64,000 bases of DNA from Faecalibacterium sp. I4-1-79 (GTDB lineage: Bacteria > Bacillota > Clostridia > Oscillospirales > Ruminococcaceae): NCBI RefSeq assembly GCF_023347235.1, contig NZ_CP094467.1, positions 1,612,001-1,676,000 on the forward strand, given 5' to 3'. Below, piece by piece: positions 6,710 to 14,493 of this stretch. Position numbers and translations under genes: made by a program. Within the stretch, counting starts at the first letter, position 1. The number at the start of each line of letters is the position of its first letter. The notes under the pieces are model-generated. The model was not told the DNA's origin, made no database searches, and worked only from the letters and a program-made list of their open reading frames with translations.

Positions 6710-7026
6710 AAGAATCGTACTTTATCGGCGTGAGCGAAGTGCAGGAAATTGTCGGATGCAGCAAATCCAGAGCCTATCAGTTTATCCAGCAGATGAACAA
6801 AGAGCTGGAAGCAAAGGGTCTGCTTACGTTTCCGGGCAGAGTGCCCCGGCGGTATGTGTTCGAGCGGTTCGGCATTACGGAGGTTCAGGATGATGCGAAA
6901 GGCAATAATCCCGCTGGTGGCAACAGCGGCGGCGCAACTACTGGTAATCGGAAGCATCGCCGCGGCGTTCGCTTTCCAACCGAAAGAAACGCAGCTCCCG
7001 ATAGCGATGATTCCTGTGCAAGCTGA
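6706..7026 (+). CDS. excisionase/DNA-binding-like protein with out-of-frame tail over next gene
   Basis: GTG start after AAAGGAGGG. Residues 5-60 (GVSEVQEIVGCSKSRAYQFI, ELEAKG, PGRVPRRYVFERFG) match the small winged-helix protein encoded beside the integrase at 62674-62859 (SQGLAYKMI, ELKAKG, GGRVSRRYY). The last 45 residues are low-complexity and overlap the N-terminus of the transglycosylase gene in another frame, so the functional part is probably only the first 60 residues. Confidence 0.65.
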   Translation: MKESYFIGVSEVQEIVGCSKSRAYQFIQQMNKELEAKGLLTFPGRVPRRYVFERFGITEVQDDAKGNNPAGGNSGGATTGNRKHRRGVRFPTERNAAPDSDDSCAS

Positions 7027-7507
7027 CATCGAGCAGGGTGAGTGCATCCGGCGAGACCCGGCTCCCTATGAGCCGATTACATACCATGTGCCGCTGGATG
7101 CGGATTTACAGCAGTATACAGCCGAGATGTGTGACTTGTACGAAGTTCCGCTGGAGCTGGCCTACGCCGTCATGCAGGTCGAGAGCGGCTATACGGTGAG
7201 CGCTACCAGCTCAACCGGGGATTATGGTCTGATGCAGATCAACAGCATCAATGCCGGATGGCTCAAAGATGAGCTGGGAGTCACGGATCTGCTGGATGCC
7301 GGACAGAACATCAAGGCTGGGTGCTATATGCTCGGAAGTTATCTTGCCCTGTACGATGGAGACATCAATCGAACTATGATGGCGTACAACCTTGGGAAGA
7401 GCGGGGCAGAAAAGGCTTGGAATGCAGGAACTCGCAGCACGGCCTACACCGACAAGGTGTGGAGCGCAATGGTTGGCCTTTTGGAGGAAGAAAGGGATGT
7501 TTCGTAA
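6890..7507 (+). CDS. membrane-anchored lytic transglycosylase (SLT domain)
   Basis: A 205-aa protein starting MMRKAIIPLVATAAAQLLVI, with a signal anchor at residues 4-28. SLT domain from about residue 85: catalytic glutamate in AYAVMQVESGY, then STGDYGLMQIN and NIKAGCYMLGSYL, and AYNLGKSGAEKA near the end. It would cut peptidoglycan outside the membrane. Finding it in the early region rather than in the lysis module is unusual for a phage and more typical of conjugative elements. GGAGG lies 5-8 nt before the ATGs at 6890 and 6893. Confidence 0.85.
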   Translation: MMRKAIIPLVATAAAQLLVIGSIAAAFAFQPKETQLPIAMIPVQADIEQGECIRRDPAPYEPITYHVPLDADLQQYTAEMCDLYEVPLELAYAVMQVESGYTVSATSSTGDYGLMQINSINAGWLKDELGVTDLLDAGQNIKAGCYMLGSYLALYDGDINRTMMAYNLGKSGAEKAWNAGTRSTAYTDKVWSAMVGLLEEERDVS

Positions 7508-7808
7508 GGTGATGCAAATGATTCAGGATTACGCGGAGAAGAAGCTGCTGGATGAAGTCTTTGCTACATACCTCGATGTGCAGGATGCCGCAGCTGAGAT
7601 GGCGCAGGTGCTCCCGTGTCCCCGGTGCGGGAAGCTGACCATGAAGATGCGCTTGCACAGCAACGCTCTTTCCCGTCAGGTTCCGGGCATCACGATTTGT
7701 GACCAGTGCGGAACCGAAGAAGCGCTGGATGCAATGGCGGGGAAGCCAAAGGATGCCCATGAATGGGCGCTGGTCAAAACCTACATGAAAGGAGCAAACC
7801 TCAAATGA
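7497..7808 (+). CDS. zinc-ribbon protein, 103 aa
   Basis: ATG follows TTGGAGG. N-terminal helix (KVMQMIQDYAEKKLLDEVFA), then two CxxC(G) knuckles: CPRCGK near residue 38 and CDQCG near residue 67, spaced like a treble/ribbon zinc site. Function not recognised. Confidence 0.65.
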   Translation: MFRKVMQMIQDYAEKKLLDEVFATYLDVQDAAAEMAQVLPCPRCGKLTMKMRLHSNALSRQVPGITICDQCGTEEALDAMAGKPKDAHEWALVKTYMKGANLK

Positions 7809-8191
7809 AGCGCAGGGAAAAGAAGCTGAGCGTGATGGATTGGGTACTCGTAGGACTGCTGGACACGCTGGCCGGGGTCGTAGCCGGAGGGTTGATGGCA
7901 ATATGGCAGTTGCCGAGCGCCTACCGCTGGCGTGGCTACTGGGCAATCGGCGGCGAATGGCTGCTTGTCATCATTGCAATCATCATGGCGGTGCGGCTGA
8001 CGCACGCATTCCAGATGTTCATGATTTTCGGAGGAAAGAAGCATGGTAAGATGCGCTCGGTGTCACAGGGTCATTACAGATCCGGCGGCAATCGAAGCGG
8101 GGTACGGCGCAAAGTGTTACGCCAAGGAGTTCGGCAAGAAGCTGAAATCGCCCGCAAGACCTCGCAAGGGAAAGAACGCTACACAGCCTAA
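7805..8191 (+). CDS. membrane protein with two transmembrane segments
   Basis: Starts MKRREKKLSVMDWVLVGLLD. Hydrophobic segments at about residues 11-35 and 52-78 (GEWLLVIIAIIMAVRLTHAF). The last 50 residues are basic and overlap the DUF6011 gene in another frame for 149 nt, so this tail may be poorly conserved. Possibly works with the transglycosylase two genes upstream; that is inference. Confidence 0.55.
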   Translation: MKRREKKLSVMDWVLVGLLDTLAGVVAGGLMAIWQLPSAYRWRGYWAIGGEWLLVIIAIIMAVRLTHAFQMFMIFGGKKHGKMRSVSQGHYRSGGNRSGVRRKVLRQGVRQEAEIARKTSQGKERYTA

Positions 8192-8297
8192 GAGCACCGC
8201 TGAGCGCCAAATCATCGGCCAACTCACGGTATATGACATACTCGCCGCACACGAAAAAAGCACCGACCAGAACGGCCGGTGCGCTACAAATGGATAG
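8043..8297 (+). CDS. DUF6011-type small zinc-binding protein
   Basis: CGGAGGAAAG precedes the ATG. The N-terminus MVRCARCHRVITDPAAIEAG, then YGAKCYAKEF, carries the CxxC...C pattern of DUF6011 proteins, which are common in mobile elements. The rest is basic and lysine-rich. Last gene before a terminator. Confidence 0.65.
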   Translation: MVRCARCHRVITDPAAIEAGYGAKCYAKEFGKKLKSPARPRKGKNATQPKSTAERQIIGQLTVYDILAAHEKSTDQNGRCATNG

Positions 8298-8471
8298 AGA
8301 CCCGCACATTCCGTTAGCGCTTGATGCAGGAACATCAAGCCGGAAAATACAGGTCTCCACCACACACAACCATATTGTAGCATATTCGGTTGGATTTTTC
8401 AACAGGTACGAAGCGGCGAGAAAGGACTATCCTTTCTGCCGTTTTTCTATGCAAAAATTAGGAGGTACAAC
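8298..8471 (+). terminator. intergenic gap with intrinsic terminator at 8415-8446
   Basis: Stem GGC-g-AGAAAGGA (8415-8426) with TCCTTTCT-GCC (8430-8440), then GTTTTTC. Ends the early control operon; the recombination operon starts 30 nt downstream with AGGAGG. No gene seen in 8298-8414. Confidence 0.7.
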
Positions 8472-9461
8472 ATGGAAAAAGAACTTACTGCCGCCGTAAC
8501 CACGCAGGAGCCGATGTTAGCCGACAGTCTGATTGTGGTGCAGCAGCTTCCCGTCATCAAGGAACAGCTGCACAGCATCAAGGCTCAGGCACAGGCGTCT
8601 GTGGCGGAAGCGCTGGCGCTGGTTTGCACGGAAGAAACGCTCAAGGTCGTCAAGGAGCAGCGGGCGAAGCTGAATCGTGACCGCAAGGATTTGGATGACC
8701 GCCGCGCAGTCGTTAAGAAGCAGATCATGAAGCCTTTTGAGGACTTCGATAAAGTTTACAAGGAGTGCGTCACCGATGTCTATGGCCCTGCGGATGAAGC
8801 GCTGAAAGGCAAAATCACGGATGTGGAAGCCGGCTTGAAAGCTGACAAGGAGAAGAAAGTGGTTGCTTACTTCGACGAGCTGGTCAAGGCAAACGGGGTC
8901 GAGTGGGTCAGCTATGAGGACATCGGTATTGCTGTTACCGTGACGGCGAGCCTGAAATCCTTGAAGAGCAAGGTCAAGGAATACGTTGACCGCGTGGTGG
9001 CTGATGTGAACTGCATCAATGGCATGGAGAATGCCCCGGAAGTTATGGCCGAGTACAAGCAGTGCCGCAATCTGGCCGTTGCGATTAACAGCGTGAGCCA
9101 GCGCAAAGACCGTGTGGCCCGCGAGGAAGCTGAACGGAAACAACGCCTTGAAGCCCAGCTTCGCGCGCAGGAAGCAGAGTCGGCGGTGCTGGATGCGGTG
9201 GAAGAAGAACTGGCAGCGCCGCAGGTCATGGGTACCGAGCCTCCGGTTATGGATGAGCAGGAGACCGAAGAAACCCAGCAGGAGAGCAAAGAACAGATCA
9301 TGACGGCCAAATTTGCTTTCATGGGCCGCACGTTCCAGTGCCACGGTACATTGACCCAGCTCCGGGAGCTGAAGTCTTTCGTAAATGAAAAAATCGACGA
9401 AATCCAGAAGCATATGGATTCCGTCGGCATTGAGAACGAGGAGGTAAGCGATAATGGCTAA
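8472..9461 (+). CDS. DUF1351 phage protein
   Basis: A 329-aa, highly charged helical protein (KEQRAKLNRDRKDLDDRRAV, then KKQIMKPFEDFDKVYKECV). This order and sequence fit the DUF1351 family that sits directly upstream of RecT in many Firmicutes phages. A proposed role in recombination comes only from that linkage. AGGAGG lies 8 nt upstream. Confidence 0.8.
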   Translation: MEKELTAAVTTQEPMLADSLIVVQQLPVIKEQLHSIKAQAQASVAEALALVCTEETLKVVKEQRAKLNRDRKDLDDRRAVVKKQIMKPFEDFDKVYKECVTDVYGPADEALKGKITDVEAGLKADKEKKVVAYFDELVKANGVEWVSYEDIGIAVTVTASLKSLKSKVKEYVDRVVADVNCINGMENAPEVMAEYKQCRNLAVAINSVSQRKDRVAREEAERKQRLEAQLRAQEAESAVLDAVEEELAAPQVMGTEPPVMDEQETEETQQESKEQIMTAKFAFMGRTFQCHGTLTQLRELKSFVNEKIDEIQKHMDSVGIENEEVSDNG

Positions 9462-10419
9462 AGCTATGCAGCCGCAGAAATTGTACTTCTCTCAGGCAAT
9501 GCAGACCGAGAAATACAAAAACCTCATAAATAATACCCTAGGCGACCCGGTACGCGCGGCACGATTCGCTGCAAATATCACTTCTGCTGTGGCAGTTAAC
9601 CCTACCTTGCAGGAGTGCGATGCGGGTACTATTTTGGCGGGTGCCCTTTTGGGCGAAAGCCTGCTCTTGCAGCCCTCCCCGCAGTTGGGCCAGTTCTACT
9701 TGGTGCCGTTCAAATCCAAAGCAAAACGTGACCGGCAGGGTAATGTGATTGAGCCGGCGTGTCTCAAGGCGCAATTCGTTTTGGGTTACAAGGGATACAT
9801 CCAGTTGGCTCTGAGAACGGGCCAGTACAAGCGCCTGAATGTCCTGGAAATCAAATCCGGGGAACTGGGCAGTTGGGATCCCTTTGAAGAGCGTTTCCAT
9901 GAAATGCACTTCATCGAAGATTTTGAAAAGCGTGCAGCAATGCCGACTGTGGGCTATATTGCCCACTTTGAGTATATCAATGGCTTCGAGAAAACTCTGT
10001 ACTGGACGGCAGACCAGATGATGTCTCATGCGGACAAGTACTCCCCGGCATTCAGCGCCGCCGCATATAAGAAGCTGCTGAATGGTGAAATCCCGCAGGA
10101 AGATATGTGGAAATATTCCAGCTTTTGGTACCGGGATTTTGACAGTATGGCAAAAAAGACTATGCTGCGCCAGCTGATTTCCAAATGGGGAATCATGACT
10201 GTTGAAATGACTACCGCTTATGAACGAGATGGTCGAGTGATGGTTCCCAACAGTGCGGATGACGGACTTCTGCCGGAGACGCCGGATTTCGCAGATGCCG
10301 GACAGAATGGACTCGGCGAGCAGAATCCGCCCAAAATCGAGCGGACGGCCAAGACTATGGATTTACCGGAGCCGGAAGCAGATGAAGTAAAAGCGGCTGT
10401 TGACTTGGCGGCACTCTGA
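9454..10419 (+). CDS. recT: RecT single-strand annealing recombinase
   Basis: A 321-aa protein with the RecT core: NPTLQECDAGTILAGALLGE, QLGQFYLVPFKSK, AQFVLGYKGYIQLALRTGQY, and WYRDFDSMAKKTMLRQLISK near residue 235. It pairs complementary single strands during phage recombination/replication. It overlaps the DUF1351 and metallo-beta-lactamase genes by 4-8 nt, forming one operon. No RecE exonuclease is obvious; the next gene may substitute. Confidence 0.92.
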   Translation: MAKAMQPQKLYFSQAMQTEKYKNLINNTLGDPVRAARFAANITSAVAVNPTLQECDAGTILAGALLGESLLLQPSPQLGQFYLVPFKSKAKRDRQGNVIEPACLKAQFVLGYKGYIQLALRTGQYKRLNVLEIKSGELGSWDPFEERFHEMHFIEDFEKRAAMPTVGYIAHFEYINGFEKTLYWTADQMMSHADKYSPAFSAAAYKKLLNGEIPQEDMWKYSSFWYRDFDSMAKKTMLRQLISKWGIMTVEMTTAYERDGRVMVPNSADDGLLPETPDFADAGQNGLGEQNPPKIERTAKTMDLPEPEADEVKAAVDLAAL

Positions 10420-11087
10420 TGGTCAAGTACAACATTATCAGCACCGGAAGCGACGGAAACGCCACGATTTTGGAAGAGTTTGTTCTGATAGACTGCGGCG
10501 TTCCATATAAGGCGCTGGAGCCGTATGTGCCGAAGCTGAAGTTGGTCCTACTCACCCATATCCACAGCGACCACTTCCAAAAGCGCACCATCAAGCGGCT
10601 TGCCAGTGAGCGGCCGACACTCCGCTTCGGGTGTTGCCGCTGGCTGGCGCCGCCGCTCATAGCTGCAGGGGTGCCGGAGCGTCAGATTGATGTGCTGGAA
10701 CCTCGGACCATGTATGGATACGGCCTATGCAATGTGATTCCGTTCATGCTGGTGCATAACGTGCCGAACTGCGGGTACAAGGTACATTTTCCATCTGGCA
10801 AGGTGATCTATGCCACCGACACCAACAATTTGAACGGTGTGCAAGCGCTCGGATATGACCTCTATTTGATAGAAGCCAATTATCGAGACGAGGACATTCA
10901 GGCCAAAATCGCAGAGAAAAAGGCTGCTGGACAGTATGCCTATGAGACGCAGGTGCTCAAGAATCACCTGTCGGAAGCAAAGTGCAATGATTTCTTGGCG
11001 AGAAATATGCAGGCGAACAGCGTGTATATTCCTATGCACGTTCATGTTGACAAGGAGAAAACGGATGGTCGTAACGGCGAAAATTGA
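10419..11087 (+). CDS. metallo-beta-lactamase-fold hydrolase/nuclease
   Basis: A 222-aa protein with the metal motif THIHSDHF near residue 46, a later ATDTNN aspartate and KNHLSEA/MHVHVD histidines. Such MBL-fold proteins directly follow recT in many Firmicutes phages and are thought to act as nucleases in recombination. Overlaps recT by one base (TGATG). Confidence 0.85.
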   Translation: MVKYNIISTGSDGNATILEEFVLIDCGVPYKALEPYVPKLKLVLLTHIHSDHFQKRTIKRLASERPTLRFGCCRWLAPPLIAAGVPERQIDVLEPRTMYGYGLCNVIPFMLVHNVPNCGYKVHFPSGKVIYATDTNNLNGVQALGYDLYLIEANYRDEDIQAKIAEKKAAGQYAYETQVLKNHLSEAKCNDFLARNMQANSVYIPMHVHVDKEKTDGRNGEN

Positions 11088-11727
11088 AAAGCTGGAAGAT
11101 GGAAAGCTCGTCCTGAAGCCCGATACGGACATCAGCCGCTTTGTGGAGCAGAAACGCCCCCGGCGGGTGGAAGTTCGGCTGGATGATGGACGCACGATTT
11201 CCGTTGACCAGCGCCGAAAGATTTTTGCCATCATCCGTGACATTTCTTTGTGGTCCGGCCATGAGCCGGAAGAACTTCGGCAGTATTTGGAATGGGATTT
11301 CTGCTCCCGCGCTATGCGGGAGTGGTTCTCCCTCTCAGACTGCGACATGACGACAGCACGAGAATTCATTACTTACCTGATTTCGTTTTGTTTCCACTGG
11401 GGCGTTCCGACCAAGGATAGTCTGCTGACGCAGACGGACGACATTGGAAAGTACCTGTACCTGTGCCTTGAAAATCGCCGCTGCGCAATTTGCAACCGTC
11501 CGGCGGAGGTGCATCACGTTGACCGTATCGGCATGGGTATGGACAGAGAAAAGGTCGTCCACGTTGGCCTGAACGCAATCGCACTTTGCCGAGCGCACCA
11601 CGAGGAAGCGCACCGCCGGGAGAAGGCATTGTTCGCTGAGTACCACATCTATGGAATCAAGCTGGACAAGCACCTGTGCAAAATTCTGAATTTACGAAGC
11701 GGAGAGCAGTCAAGTGAAAAACGATAA
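11065..11727 (+). CDS. putative HNHc nuclease (HNHc_6-like)
   Basis: A 220-aa protein starting MVVTAKIEKLEDGKLVLKPD; AAGGAG precedes the ATG. The C-terminus has CAICNRPAEVHHVDRIGMG, then LNAIALCRAHHEEAH: the HNH-like zinc/metal site with paired cysteines and HH. This family is found beside RecT in phages and probably acts in recombination or repair. Confidence 0.85.
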   Translation: MVVTAKIEKLEDGKLVLKPDTDISRFVEQKRPRRVEVRLDDGRTISVDQRRKIFAIIRDISLWSGHEPEELRQYLEWDFCSRAMREWFSLSDCDMTTAREFITYLISFCFHWGVPTKDSLLTQTDDIGKYLYLCLENRRCAICNRPAEVHHVDRIGMGMDREKVVHVGLNAIALCRAHHEEAHRREKALFAEYHIYGIKLDKHLCKILNLRSGEQSSEKR

Positions 11728-12448
11728 AAAGAGCGTTCTGCTTTATACAGAATGGGCAGAACCGCTGAGGAGCTTACCGCTTGAAGAAAAAGGGCGGATA
11801 TTCGACGCGATTCTTTCCTATACCGAAAATGGCAGGATGCCAAAATTTGAGAATCCGGCGACGGATATGGCTTTTCGGTGGATTCAGCAAAAATTGGATG
11901 AGAACATCCAGAAGTGGGAAGAGACAAGGGCTAAACGCGCTGCGGCAGGGAAAAGCGGCGGAGCGCCAAAAGGAAACTCAAATGCCAGAAAGCAGGAACA
12001 ATCAAAACAACCAAATGATAGTTTTGATTGTTCGGATACTCAGGAGGACGAACAGCAGGAGACATCAACCGGCCCGCCCGACGGAAAGCCGGAATCCTAC
12101 TGGGTCTGGGCTGGATGCGATAAGATGCTCACGCCTTATATGGCCTCAGAATTCCGGGGTCTGCGGGAAGCTGGTGTAGAGGATGCCTTAGTGGTGGCCG
12201 CGCTGAAAGAAGCGATGCGCCATCAAGCAAAGTATCCTTGGGTCTATGCCAAGCGTCTGCTTGACCAAGCAGCAGCACAAAAAATCACAACGCTGGAAGC
12301 GTGGGAAAAAGTACATATCACATACAAAGGAAACCGGGTTGACCGGGAGACGCCGAGTGGAAATAACTTCCTTGGCCTTGATAACAGCTTGAATCTCCTG
12401 AAAAGGAGACCTCTCAAAAAGCGGGTGGAGGAAGTTCCGCCGGACTAA
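11714..12448 (+). CDS. DnaD-like replication initiator with DUF6291-type N-terminus
   Basis: GTG start. Residues 1-60 (VLLYTEWAEPLRSLPLEEKG, IFDAILSYTENG) match DUF6291; the segment rich in K/A/G (RAKRAAAGKSGGAPKGNSNA) is a linker; residues 125-190 (ESYWVWAGCDKMLTPYMASE, AALKEAMRHQAKYPWVYAKR) look like a DnaD/DnaB2 helicase-loading domain. It would recruit the host helicase. A 13-bp inverted repeat lies inside the linker coding region. Confidence 0.75.
   Translation: MKNDKKSVLLYTEWAEPLRSLPLEEKGRIFDAILSYTENGRMPKFENPATDMAFRWIQQKLDENIQKWEETRAKRAAAGKSGGAPKGNSNARKQEQSKQPNDSFDCSDTQEDEQQETSTGPPDGKPESYWVWAGCDKMLTPYMASEFRGLREAGVEDALVVAALKEAMRHQAKYPWVYAKRLLDQAAAQKITTLEAWEKVHITYKGNRVDRETPSGNNFLGLDNSLNLLKRRPLKKRVEEVPPD
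11996..12033. repeat. 13-bp perfect inverted repeat inside initiator gene (candidate origin)
   Basis: GAACAATCAAAAC (11996-12008) and its exact complement GTTTTGATTGTTC (12021-12033) around a 12-nt AT-rich centre. Phages often place the origin inside the initiator gene. Part of the repeat (12003-12017) is identical to 2638-2652. Confidence 0.4.
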
Positions 12449-12460
12449 GGAGGTTTTCTA

Positions 12461-13405
12461 ATGGGAAGCGATATTCGCCATGTCCGCGGCGAGGCCCAGA
12501 AAGAGCTTGTGAAGAAGTTTGAAGTATTTACAAGCAAGGGGCGATCAAGGTGGCAGGTTTGGAGCGATTGGATTACGATAAGCGCCATTGCCGTGTCCAA
12601 CGCGACGGACAAGAGCCACTTCGATGAGCGGGAGCAGCAGTACATGACTATTGTGAAAAAGTACACGAAGCAGGAAGTGGACGCATTCGCGGATATGTTC
12701 TCGATTCTGGTTATGGCGTTGGAGGACAACTCGGAACAGGATTTCCTTGGCGAGCTGTATATGTGCTTGGGGCTTGGAAGTGACCACGCGGGCCAGTTCT
12801 TCACGCCTTACCACCTTTGCGAGTTTATGTCTGCGGTGACGACCCCGGCAGAAGAATTTCAGCAGAAAATCGGAGACAGGGGATGGGTCGCGGTCTGTGA
12901 CCCGACCTGCGGCGCGGGGGCCTTGCTGGTGGCGTTTGCAAACGAATGCAGGAAAAAAGGCATCAATTATCAGACGGATGTGCTGTTTGTGGCGCAGGAC
13001 ATTGACTACATCGTGGGTATGATGTGCTATCTGCAAATGAGTCTGCTTGGAATGCCGGGATATGTCGTCATCGGTGATACGCTTGCAAGCCCGTCTACGT
13101 CTTATGACAAAAGAGGGCTGCTTCCGGTTGACAACGGGAGCGTCTGGTACACGCCGCTGCTCAGGATCCCGGTTTGGCAGTATCGAATCTTTATGGCGCA
13201 GATGGAGCTGGTCACCCAGCCGATAAAGGAAGAATATGCTGCGGATGCGCCAAAATCCGAACCACAGAAAGCCCTTGAAGCCACAAAAAAGAGTAAGCAA
13301 CCAAAAGATACGGAAAAGCCAAAAGCCGCTAAAACGCCGCCCAAAGAGCCGGAGCAGGAACCGATGTTCTCTGAGGGTAAGGGCGGGCAGTTGAGCTTTT
13401 TCTGA
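12461..13405 (+). CDS. N6-adenine methylase-fold protein with clamp-binding-like tail
   Basis: A 314-aa protein related to HsdM-type methylases: HAGQFFTPYHLCEFM (residues 107-121) and the SAM motif DPTCGAGALLVAFANECRKK near residue 147. The usual catalytic NPP[FY] is not visible; the equivalent region reads IGDTLASPSTSYDKRG. The C-terminus is lysine/proline-rich and ends GGQLSFF, close to the QL[SD]LF beta-clamp-binding consensus. May be a non-catalytic or divergent methylase; the same operon carries a phage clamp. Confidence 0.75.
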   Translation: MGSDIRHVRGEAQKELVKKFEVFTSKGRSRWQVWSDWITISAIAVSNATDKSHFDEREQQYMTIVKKYTKQEVDAFADMFSILVMALEDNSEQDFLGELYMCLGLGSDHAGQFFTPYHLCEFMSAVTTPAEEFQQKIGDRGWVAVCDPTCGAGALLVAFANECRKKGINYQTDVLFVAQDIDYIVGMMCYLQMSLLGMPGYVVIGDTLASPSTSYDKRGLLPVDNGSVWYTPLLRIPVWQYRIFMAQMELVTQPIKEEYAADAPKSEPQKALEATKKSKQPKDTEKPKAAKTPPKEPEQEPMFSEGKGGQLSFF

Positions 13406-13417
13406 TAGGAGGACAAT

Positions 13418-13954
13418 ATGGATTCCACCACACACACCACAACCACAGTAGAGTTCGTCGATTGGCGGGCCAAGGCAAAAGAGAAGCTGGAGGCAGAGGA
13501 CAAGCTGTTCAAAGGCGGGCGCGCCGCCGCGAGCGTTCAGAGCTATGTGCTGCGGGCACTGCTGAACTTTGCAGATCAGGAGCCGCGCTTCGCTGAGGTC
13601 GTTTGTAACACGGAGCGCACGTTCTCTGAATGCTGCGCGGCAGTCGTGCACAATGCGGGAGAGGTTCTGTCTGACCTTGAAGCGTATCGCAAGGCCGTGC
13701 AGTTCTACTTCCCCAATGCTGAAATCTCGTTTTCGATAAACATCAATCTTACCGGAACGCCGCCGACGGAAGAAGAGATGCGGGCGCCGGCAACCATTAA
13801 ACCGGAGAACGCCACCCCGAATATTCCGAAACCGCAGGAGCCGGAAAAGGAGAAGCCTGACCAGAAGAAGCCGAAACCGGAGAAAAAGCCTGCAAAAAAG
13901 AAAGAGAAGCAGAGCGAGGATTCGATGCAGCTTTCCTTGGAGGGATGGTTCTGA
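13418..13954 (+). CDS. PcfK-like protein
   Basis: A 178-aa protein. The N-terminal domain (GGRAAASVQSYVLRALLNFA, CAAVVHNAGEVLSDLEAY) is PcfK-like; a long K/E/P-rich linker follows, and the end reads MQLSLEGWF, another clamp-binding-like tail. PcfK was named on the enterococcal plasmid pCF10 and recurs with PcfJ in phages and conjugative elements; function unknown. GGAGG precedes the ATG. Confidence 0.8.
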   Translation: MDSTTHTTTTVEFVDWRAKAKEKLEAEDKLFKGGRAAASVQSYVLRALLNFADQEPRFAEVVCNTERTFSECCAAVVHNAGEVLSDLEAYRKAVQFYFPNAEISFSININLTGTPPTEEEMRAPATIKPENATPNIPKPQEPEKEKPDQKKPKPEKKPAKKKEKQSEDSMQLSLEGWF

Positions 13955-14493
13955 TGGTTTTAGGATTCAAAGGTTTCAAGCCGGGCCTGATTGCTACGCT
14001 CGGCAATGGCAGCTATCAGTACCGGCCGGGCGAGGCGAGCAAGACGAAAAAAGCGAAATGCGCAAACGCAGGCTTCCATTACTGTCTGGATCCGCTTGAC
14101 TGCCTGAACTGGTACGCATGGGATGGCAAAAATGAATTTTGGGCCATTGCAGCCGGCGGTGACATTGACGAGGACGATTACAGGACACGAAGCAGTTGTA
14201 CCGAAATTGTCCCGCTGCGCAGGCTGAAAGAGGATGAATTTCTCTTTATGCACGCAAGGTATGCGTCTGAGCACCCGGCAGAGAAATTTGAGGACTGCTT
14301 CAAGAAACCGTTCCATATTGCGTATGGAAAGGGCAAGAAGCTGGCCGGAGAACTGGGAGAATGGCTCTGCTTCATCATCCAAGATCATCAGGAGCCCATC
14401 TGTATTGCACAGCTGATTGACGGCGTAAAGATTTTGCCGGGGAAGAACTACACGGCGGAGAGCTTGGAGGCGGCATGCAATGAAAAAGGCTGA
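13954..14493 (+). CDS. DUF7666-like phage protein
   Basis: A 179-aa protein starting MVLGFKGFKPGLIATLGNGS. GFKGF, QYRPGEA, CANAGFHYCLDPLDCLNWY and the later EWLCFIIQ follow the pattern of a small family (DUF7666-like) found next to PcfJ/PcfK in phages. Unknown function. TGATG overlap with pcfK-like. Confidence 0.6.
   Translation: MVLGFKGFKPGLIATLGNGSYQYRPGEASKTKKAKCANAGFHYCLDPLDCLNWYAWDGKNEFWAIAAGGDIDEDDYRTRSSCTEIVPLRRLKEDEFLFMHARYASEHPAEKFEDCFKKPFHIAYGKGKKLAGELGEWLCFIIQDHQEPICIAQLIDGVKILPGKNYTAESLEAACNEKG

Noticed and set aside
8117-8383. Minus-strand frame at 8.1-8.4 kb as a gene
   Set aside because: Opposes the DUF6011 gene and the intergenic gap; no ribosome site and no recognisable protein features.
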